Shown in pieces: positions 1 through 5,141 of a stretch of DNA of 12,022 nucleotides. Numbering within the stretch: position 1 is the first letter of the stretch; each line of letters starts with the position of its first letter. Source of the DNA: Paracoccaceae bacterium (GTDB taxonomy: Bacteria > Pseudomonadota > Alphaproteobacteria > Rhodobacterales > Rhodobacteraceae); the NCBI GenBank assembly GCA_030626365.1, contig DAOUPC010000051.1, positions 1-12,022 of the forward strand. The letters run 5' to 3'. Both the position numbers and the translations under genes were made by a program. The notes below the pieces were generated by a model, which did not search any database, had not been told where the DNA came from, and saw only the letters and a list, made by a program, of their open reading frames with translations.

Positions 1-79
1 CCCATCTGAACCTGCTGATTGCCTCTCTCCCAGATAGCGCCTGACAATGCTCATCTGTGCAGAACCACCCGCCTGCCCG

Positions 80-1057
80 TCATTCGGTCCGGCCCAGCAT
101 GCGCAAGGATTTCTTCATCTCTTTGCGAAAGGCCGGCGCACCGCGACGTGACAGGACCGCCTTGCAATAGCGTATCGTCAGCGCATAACGTTTCTGATCC
201 CGCAACCGGCCCAGCATTTCCCGCTGATAGCGGTTCGTGTCATGCCGCTGGCGCATCAGTTTGTAAAATCCGGACCGCGTCAGGCTGCCTTCGATACAGC
301 CCTCGACAACCGGCTTCAGCACCCCCATCGCCATCCAAAGCGAGGCAATCCGGTGCCCCATAAAGCGGCATTTCAGCTTTTCCAGGTTGTCGCCCTGAAA
401 CAATGATGCGTGCATCGAATCCAGTGGGGCGGTCGGATCATAGAACAGGTACACCTTTTCGGCACCGGCGATCATTGCGGGGGCATAGCCAAACCGGTCC
501 TTGAAATTGCGCCGCCACGCCTTTTTGTAACGGGTTTCCCAGGGTGCAATGTCACGGTCCAGCGTCGCCTGCGGGCTGATGCACACAACCGTGGCCCCCG
601 GCACGACACTGGAAAACACACTGGCCGCATAGGCCCCCATCGACGCGCCGTAAAACACCACCCGGTCGAACTGATCAAAGAAACCTTCGTCCTTCAGGCG
701 ATCAAAGAAATCAAAAACCGCGTCGTCGCGATACCAGGTCCAGTCGTGTGACATCATCCCCAGCACCGACCAACCGCGCGACTGGGTATAGTCAAACCCC
801 CAGGGCATCCGGTTTTCGCCGCGCTCATAAACATGATCAAGATTGTCAAAGGTCACCACCAGCGTTTTGCCGCGTTTGGCAAACAGCGCGCTGTGTTCAT
901 CACCAAGGGTTTCAAAAAATCCCTCTTGGCGGCCTATTTCGGCCAGCCGGTCATGCCAGGCGGCGCGGGTTTCCTGTTCGGGGGCGTTGTCGATCAGGGA
1001 TGGTTGCGGGGCGATGTCCCCTGCGTTGTCTTCACCGGTTTTCTGCTTTTTGGCCAT
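80..1057 (-). CDS. Alpha/beta-hydrolase-like protein of unknown function
   Basis: This encodes 325 residues. The first ~50 are polar and look disordered. A hydrolase-like core follows: a hydrophobic strand leads into GASMGAYAA at residues 137-145, which fits a nucleophile elbow with Ser139. A strand ending near Asp207 (YDPTAPLD) and a His at about 235 (FMGHR) could complete a triad, but this is inferred from spacing only. The C-terminal ~70 residues are strongly basic. From memory, relatives in Rhodobacteraceae often carry the inherited name 'phosphoadenosine phosphosulfate reductase'. Nothing here supports that name, since no PP-loop or PAPS-reductase cysteine motif is visible. I chose the ATG at 1057. 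An in-frame GTG at 1135 would add 26 residues but has no Shine-Dalgarno sequence. The ATG itself has only a weak GGGG about 10 bases upstream. The gene is separated from the operon upstream and is probably a monocistronic unit. The substrate is unknown. Confidence 0.8.
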   Translation of the reverse strand: MAKKQKTGEDNAGDIAPQPSLIDNAPEQETRAAWHDRLAEIGRQEGFFETLGDEHSALFAKRGKTLVVTFDNLDHVYERGENRMPWGFDYTQSRGWSVLGMMSHDWTWYRDDAVFDFFDRLKDEGFFDQFDRVVFYGASMGAYAASVFSSVVPGATVVCISPQATLDRDIAPWETRYKKAWRRNFKDRFGYAPAMIAGAEKVYLFYDPTAPLDSMHASLFQGDNLEKLKCRFMGHRIASLWMAMGVLKPVVEGCIEGSLTRSGFYKLMRQRHDTNRYQREMLGRLRDQKRYALTIRYCKAVLSRRGAPAFRKEMKKSLRMLGRTE

Positions 1058-1275
1058 CAGAGCAAACCCCGTCTGACCGGAACCGCCGCAGCGCCACCTG
1101 TTGCAATAACGGATGAACCGGACACCTCTGCGCACCGGACTGCAAAACCCGTGCAGTTACCTGTAAAAATACCATTGGCCACAATATGCCACCCTATCCA
1201 ACGCATGATCCGACCGGGCCGGATATGCTCTGCTGTTGCCCGCTGAGCGGATCAGTTATTTGCAAACCCGGATCG

Positions 1276-1304
1276 TGCGCCATGCGATATAATCATCTGG
1301 CGCA
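1276..1304 (-). repeat. Inverted repeat in the hydrolase leader
   Basis: Seven-base arms TGCGCCA and TGGCGCA pair perfectly across a 15-base loop. The element lies just downstream of the predicted transcription start of the hydrolase transcript, so it would form a stem-loop near the 5' end of that RNA. It could be a stability element, a regulator site or chance. No T-tract follows, so it is not an intrinsic terminator. Confidence 0.35.
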
Positions 1305-1333
1305 GCCGCGTTTGCTGCCTCTTTATTGGATAT

Positions 1334-1362
1334 ATTTTGCAAATTCCTGTATTTGTTGTCAA
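1334..1362 (-). promoter_or_regulatory. Putative sigma70 promoter for the hydrolase gene
   Basis: On the minus strand a consensus -35 box, TTGACA (1362-1357), is followed after exactly 17 bases by CAAAAT (1339-1334), which matches the -10 consensus at four of six positions. The surroundings are AT-rich. Transcription would start near 1327, about 270 bases before the ATG at 1057. This is the best promoter-like sequence between the operon end and the hydrolase gene, but use in the cell is inferred. Confidence 0.5.
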
Positions 1363-1440
1363 TCTGCACGGCCTTTTGGCCCCGGTGTTACCCCATAAAA
1401 TTGAACACACAGGGAAATTGGCAACAGGCCGGCAGGTGCC

Positions 1441-1462
1441 GGGGGCAGACATATCTGCCCCC
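1441..1462 (-). terminator. Strong stem-loop after the six-gene operon
   Basis: GGGGGCAGA (1441-1449) pairs perfectly with TCTGCCCCC (1454-1462) across a four-base CATA loop. It begins 13 bases after the stop codon of the last DUF1185 gene, the usual place for an end-of-operon structure. No T-run follows on the minus strand, so it may protect the 3' end of the mRNA or act as a weak terminator. Confidence 0.55.
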
Positions 1463-1475
1463 TTGTCATATCCGC

Positions 1476-2054
1476 CTAGCGCAGCCCGTCCGTGCCAACA
1501 GCCTGATCCGACGTCAGCCCGCCAACCCGCGGCAACGGGCGGCCACTGTCGGTCACGGCCACGGCCACCATGATTTCATTGGCCCGTGGCGAATCGTTCA
1601 GGCGCACCTCGATCCCGTCGAAATGCGACCGCACATAGGCCGCATCCTTATGCCCCAGCGGCACGTCCAGCACCTGACCCGGCCCGCCCATCTTTTTGGA
1701 TGACGGGACCAGCGCCGCGCCTTTTTCAACCTCGGCCCGCAACGGCGCGCCAAGCTTGGGGTGCAAAATGGCCGCCGCATGCTCTAACTCTCCGTTTTCG
1801 CCGACCATGGCGGCCTTGCCATAGCTTTCGGCCTGATCGGGGCGAATGCCCAGCGCCTCGACGCATTTGCGACCCAGCACCGCGCCCAGTTCTGCGCCGA
1901 TATCCATCAGCGGTGTCAGGTCGGGCACGTATTTCCCGGCAAACGGGTTGGCAATGACCGCCACCGCGACCGCCTTGCGGGTTGGCGGGCTGATCGTTTG
2001 CCCGATTTCGGAATGGGTTTCCTCGACCCAGGTGGCGATTTTGCGAATGTCCAT
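1476..2054 (-). CDS. Amino acid synthesis family protein (PF06684, DUF1185), copy A
   Basis: This 192-residue protein is full length for the DUF1185 family. Visible family blocks are NPFAG (36-40), YGKAAMVG (78-85), GELEHAA (88-94), VPSSKK (116-121) and YVRSHFDGIEV (140-150). It ends in DGLR. It has no signal peptide or membrane segment, so it is cytoplasmic. Structures of family members are known to show a variant of the Bacillus chorismate mutase fold, and a role in amino-acid metabolism was proposed; no reaction is established to my knowledge. AAAGGGG lies a short distance before the ATG and is a good ribosome binding site. It is the last gene of the operon, 43 bp after its paralogue (copy B), and a stem-loop follows it. 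Copies A and B share all motif blocks and the DGLR tail but differ widely elsewhere. They could be subunits of one enzyme or catalyse successive steps. Confidence 0.88.
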   Translation of the reverse strand: MDIRKIATWVEETHSEIGQTISPPTRKAVAVAVIANPFAGKYVPDLTPLMDIGAELGAVLGRKCVEALGIRPDQAESYGKAAMVGENGELEHAAAILHPKLGAPLRAEVEKGAALVPSSKKMGGPGQVLDVPLGHKDAAYVRSHFDGIEVRLNDSPRANEIMVAVAVTDSGRPLPRVGGLTSDQAVGTDGLR

Positions 2055-2097
2055 GTCAGACCCCTTTGTCGTTTATCTTGTTAGTTTGGCGTGTTGC

Positions 2098-2679
2098 TTA
2101 GCGCAGGCCATCCAGCCCCGTAATGTCGCCAACTTCCAGCCCACCAGAACGCGAATGCACCCGTGGTCCGGTGGTCATGACCAGCGCCAGCAGCATTTCA
2201 TCCGCACGCGGGCCATCGTTCACCCCCACCTCCATCGAATCAAAGTGAGAGCGCACATAGGACGCGTTGATATGGGTGACCGGCACATCCAGGCGCGCGC
2301 CAACCCCGCCGACCTTTTTGGCCGAGGGCACGATCGCCCGCGACCCACCGATTGCCTCGCGCATGGCATACCCGCCGGGGGCGTGCCACAGCGCGCCATG
2401 CTCCAACTCTCCGGCGGCCCCGATCAGCGCGCCCTTGCCGTACCCTTCGACACGCCCTGCCCCGCCGACCGATTGAACAAGGCTTTGCGCCATTTGCAGG
2501 CCAAGCGGGCGCAGATCGTCCATGAACCCCTGAATGTCGGGTTCAAAGCGCCCGGCAAACGGGTTGTGGATGATGGCAATCGCCGCCGCCCTAAGCAACG
2601 GCGTATCCACCGGCGGCCCACCTTCGTGAAAGACCTCTTCGACAACAGTTACCATTTTGCGGATCATCAGTTCAGGCAT
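2098..2679 (-). CDS. Amino acid synthesis family protein (PF06684, DUF1185), copy B
   Basis: This 193-residue paralogue of the next gene carries the same blocks: NPFAG (39-43), YGKGALIG (80-87), GELEHG (90-95), VPSAKK (117-122) and YVRSHFDSMEV (141-151). It also ends in DGLR. The ATG at 2679 lies inside the end of the UPF0280 gene as ATGCCTGA, an 8-bp overlap that implies coupled translation. An in-frame ATG at 2667 is possible, but the overlap and a GGTG upstream favour 2679. Like copy A it is a soluble cytoplasmic protein whose reaction is not established. The operon suggests it acts on the product of the hydroxylase and reductase, but that rests on context alone. The two copies have diverged well beyond a recent duplication, so each probably has its own role. 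Confidence 0.88.
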   Translation of the reverse strand: MPELMIRKMVTVVEEVFHEGGPPVDTPLLRAAAIAIIHNPFAGRFEPDIQGFMDDLRPLGLQMAQSLVQSVGGAGRVEGYGKGALIGAAGELEHGALWHAPGGYAMREAIGGSRAIVPSAKKVGGVGARLDVPVTHINASYVRSHFDSMEVGVNDGPRADEMLLALVMTTGPRVHSRSGGLEVGDITGLDGLR

Positions 2680-3625
2680 GTTTCACCATTTTTGTTTCTT
2701 GCGATGGGTCAGTTTCATTTCGTGTAATGGAACGGGGCGTTAGCGGGCCGATAATGCGCCGGGCACGCCGCAGGAACAAGGCCGCCCCAAGGATCAGCCC
2801 CCTGTCCAGCATGGATTGCGCGGCGGCCACGCCATTTGACAGCGCCTTATCCACCTCGTCCGTGTTCAGCGGGCCGACATGGGTGACCACCAGCCGCCCC
2901 TCCAGATCGCTGTCGGGGGCGATGTCGCACGCCGGTGTGCGCCTGATCGATGGGTGCCCCGGCAGGTCAACCGCGTTGGCAATCAGCGTCGCGGCCACAT
3001 CGGCCTTTGCCGCGTCATGCGCCAGCACCGTCACACTGTCGGCAATGCCAAGGCTAAGGCTGCGCCCGCCCTGCCCGCTGGTGGCGATGCCACGCGCCGG
3101 GCTGGCCGCGTCGATCATCAGGCGGCCATGTTCAGTGCTGCCCGGTTCAACCCCATCCAACCCGGCAATAACCGCGCTGTAATGCGTGCCCGCCGTCAGG
3201 TGCAGCGCAATGTCACCACCGTTGTTCACATAGGCGCGCGTCACGGGCACGCGGGCAATCATGGTGCCCAAAATTTCGTCAGCGACAGCACCGGCGACGG
3301 CGGCCATCGGGGTCACGAACACCTGCGCCGCATGGGGCCGCACGGCCCCGGCCATGCGCCGGGCAACATCGCCCAAGGGCTGTATCGTATCCGTCATCGC
3401 GCGGCGCAGCAGGGGCAATTCGCCAGCCAGTTCTTCAAGGATGGTATCAAACCGGGCCGCCGCCGCGCGAAACGCCTGTTGCCGGTCGTTTTGCGTATCC
3501 GCATCGACACCGATAATCAGATCGATGGGACCATGTTGCAGATGCAGACGCGCCGCAGATCCAGACCCGATACCAGCCTGATTTCCAGACCCGGCCCCCA
3601 GTAAGGCCGCAACCGGCCCATTCAT
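2672..3625 (-). CDS. UPF0280 family protein (ApbE-like flavin transferase relative)
   Basis: This 317-residue protein fits the UPF0280 family, which is related to the FAD:protein FMN transferase ApbE. Key blocks are VTPMAAVAGAVAD (104-116), YVNNGGDIAL (132-141) and the glycine/serine-rich GIATSGQGGRSLSLG (179-193) followed by IADSVTVLA (194-202). The NGGD and TSG-type segments resemble the nucleotide-handling motifs of ApbE. No signal peptide is evident, so unlike classical ApbE it should act in the cytoplasm. It starts 3 bp after the Hnr-like gene stops and overlaps the next gene by 8 bp, so it belongs firmly to this operon. The ribosome site before the ATG is weak, which suggests translational coupling. 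ApbE enzymes attach FMN covalently to Thr or Ser of partner proteins. I infer that this one may flavinylate the Hnr-like reductase. The UPF0280 assignment is strong and the activity is not proven. Confidence 0.85.
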   Translation of the reverse strand: MNGPVAALLGAGSGNQAGIGSGSAARLHLQHGPIDLIIGVDADTQNDRQQAFRAAAARFDTILEELAGELPLLRRAMTDTIQPLGDVARRMAGAVRPHAAQVFVTPMAAVAGAVADEILGTMIARVPVTRAYVNNGGDIALHLTAGTHYSAVIAGLDGVEPGSTEHGRLMIDAASPARGIATSGQGGRSLSLGIADSVTVLAHDAAKADVAATLIANAVDLPGHPSIRRTPACDIAPDSDLEGRLVVTHVGPLNTDEVDKALSNGVAAAQSMLDRGLILGAALFLRRARRIIGPLTPRSITRNETDPSQETKMVKHA

Positions 3626-3628
3626 CGG

Positions 3629-5140
3629 CTACAGTGCCCGGTTGTGGGTCCAGCGGAAATTATGGCTGGACGTGGGGTTGGAGTTACGATCGATCTGATC
3701 GACCTTGCGAACGTCATCAGTGATAACATTTTCCAGCTTCTGCACCGCCTCCATGTGACCGCCCAGCGCCTCGTAATCAGACAGGCGCATGGTGAATTCG
3801 ATCGGGGCCACCAGGGCCGGTGTCGGGACATAGCCAAATGCGTTGCTGGGCATGTCCATGACATCGGCCATCACCGTGATACCGCCACCGGGCCAGACAT
3901 AGGCCTCGGCCCCGCCACACGACACATAGGTCAGCGACGCCTTGACCGAATTGGTCAGCCGCACGGGGTTTTCCGTCACCCCAGAGCGCAAAGACCCGCC
4001 TGCCCCGCCCATAAACAGCACCGAACACAAGGACGGTTCACAGTTTTCAGCGATCCGCGCGACCGAAAGTTGCAGCAGTTCGGGCATGTCCCGCGCCACC
4101 GGTTTCAGGTCGTTGTCCAGTTCGTAATAGGCATGTTGTTCGCCGGTGGTGGACACCATCAGCAGGCTCAGGCCCGGCCAGGCCTTGGCGCTGTCGAAAT
4201 CCTTGAGGATGGTCAGCGGGTCGTCAATGTTCGTGCCGCCCCAGCCGGTGCCGGGCTGGGCCACCTGGAAATAGCGACCCGGGGTTGACCGCCGGCCATT
4301 GATGCGGATGCCGGTTGGTGGCACGTCCAGCATCTTGCCCGCCTGATGTTCGGACAGGATGCCGGTAATGTGGTCATCAACCACAACCACCTCGTCCACC
4401 TTGTCCGCCCATTGCGCCGCAAACATGCCAATCGCCGCCGAGCCACAGCCAACGCGCATCAGCTTTTCCTCGACCCCGTTGACGATGGGGGCCTTGCCCG
4501 CCTGAATGACCACATCTGGCCCGTCATCAATCTGAACCTCAAGCGGTTCGCGATTGCACAGTTTCAGCAGGGCGTCACAGGTCACGCGCCCCTCTTTCTT
4601 GGTGCCGCCCGTCAGGTGTTCGACCCCGCCCAGCGACAGCATCTTTGAGCCATACTCGGACGTCATAACATGGCCAATCGGTTCGCCCTGAACACGCACG
4701 GTGGCGCGCTCATCGCCCAGATGCCGGTCTGTGTCGATCTTAACCTTGACCCCGCAATAGCTAAAGATGCCTTCGGTCACGACAGTGACCATATCGACGC
4801 CGGCCACATCCTGAGAAACGATAAACGGGGCCGGTTTGTAATCGGGGTACGTGGTGCCCGCGCCAACCGCCGTGACAAAGGACCGCTTGGCGTGCAGCAG
4901 GTCGCCGTCCCATTCGGTCCCGTCCCTGTCACCACCGCCCAGAAAGGGCACCGCCCTGACGTCCTGGCCCTGTGCAACCTTGGCCTGGGCGATCTCGATG
5001 ATGGTCAGCGGGTCCAGCCGCACCAGATCACCGCCGTGGTTGGCATAGCGATCACAGGCCCCCGGTTTGCCGTCAGCGATGTAACACATCACCGGGCAGG
5101 CATCACAGCGGATCTTTTCGGGGATTACTCTGTCAGCCAT
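3629..5140 (-). CDS. 6-hydroxynicotinate reductase-like iron-sulfur flavoenzyme
   Basis: This 503-residue protein resembles the family annotated as 6-hydroxynicotinate reductase (Hnr). In Eubacterium barkeri Hnr converts 6-hydroxynicotinate to 1,4,5,6-tetrahydro-6-oxonicotinate, and the enzyme was reported to contain covalent flavin, one [2Fe-2S] and two [4Fe-4S] clusters. The N-terminus has a cysteine cluster, C12-x2-C15-x3-C19-x9-C29, probably an iron-sulfur site. Further cysteines are 129, 188, 195, 232, 367, 372 and 408. The core has glycine-rich stretches: GCGSAAIG (231-238), GGAGGSLRSG (378-387) and WPGGGITVMADV (416-427). SGVT (386-389) is one conceivable flavin-attachment site. No signal peptide or membrane helix is seen. 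GAGAGG lies at a good distance before the ATG, and only one base separates it from the molybdenum hydroxylase stop. That pairing matches the hydroxylase-then-reductase logic of the nicotinate pathway, but the true substrate here could be another heterocycle. Confidence 0.8.
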   Translation of the reverse strand: MADRVIPEKIRCDACPVMCYIADGKPGACDRYANHGGDLVRLDPLTIIEIAQAKVAQGQDVRAVPFLGGGDRDGTEWDGDLLHAKRSFVTAVGAGTTYPDYKPAPFIVSQDVAGVDMVTVVTEGIFSYCGVKVKIDTDRHLGDERATVRVQGEPIGHVMTSEYGSKMLSLGGVEHLTGGTKKEGRVTCDALLKLCNREPLEVQIDDGPDVVIQAGKAPIVNGVEEKLMRVGCGSAAIGMFAAQWADKVDEVVVVDDHITGILSEHQAGKMLDVPPTGIRINGRRSTPGRYFQVAQPGTGWGGTNIDDPLTILKDFDSAKAWPGLSLLMVSTTGEQHAYYELDNDLKPVARDMPELLQLSVARIAENCEPSLCSVLFMGGAGGSLRSGVTENPVRLTNSVKASLTYVSCGGAEAYVWPGGGITVMADVMDMPSNAFGYVPTPALVAPIEFTMRLSDYEALGGHMEAVQKLENVITDDVRKVDQIDRNSNPTSSHNFRWTHNRAL

Positions 5141-5141
5141 A

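Larger units (their letters stand above)
1058..1475 (-). other. 418-bp intergenic region / leader of the hydrolase gene
   Basis: No convincing gene lies in this gap; the short open frames show no family signature. Its middle (about 1250-1400) is richer in A and T than the flanking genes. It holds the operon-end stem-loop at 1441-1462 and a good minus-strand sigma70 promoter at 1334-1362. It also holds an imperfect inverted repeat (TGCGCCA at 1276-1282, TGGCGCA at 1298-1304) with a 15-base loop. If the promoter is used, the hydrolase mRNA would carry a leader of roughly 270 nt, long enough for a regulatory RNA element. I do not recognise any known riboswitch in it. Confidence 0.5.

Noticed and set aside
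80..1057. Naming the first gene a phosphoadenosine phosphosulfate reductase
   Set aside because: No PP-loop or reductase cysteine motif is present. The sequence shows a serine-hydrolase-like elbow instead.
1058..1135. GTG start at 1135 for the hydrolase gene
   Set aside because: No ribosome site precedes it, and the added residues are Arg/Cys-rich with no family match. The ATG at 1057 gives a natural polar N-terminus.
1288..1293. TATAAT on the plus strand as a -10 box
   Set aside because: The nearest -35-like TTGCAA is 22 bases upstream, no extended -10 TG is in place, and no plus-strand gene follows.
1476..2679. Assigning the DUF1185 pair as the enamidase or ring-opening amidohydrolase of the pathway
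   Set aside because: They lack the metal-binding HxH and related motifs of the amidohydrolase superfamily, and I see no clear match to cyanuric acid hydrolase or barbiturase. Context alone is not enough.
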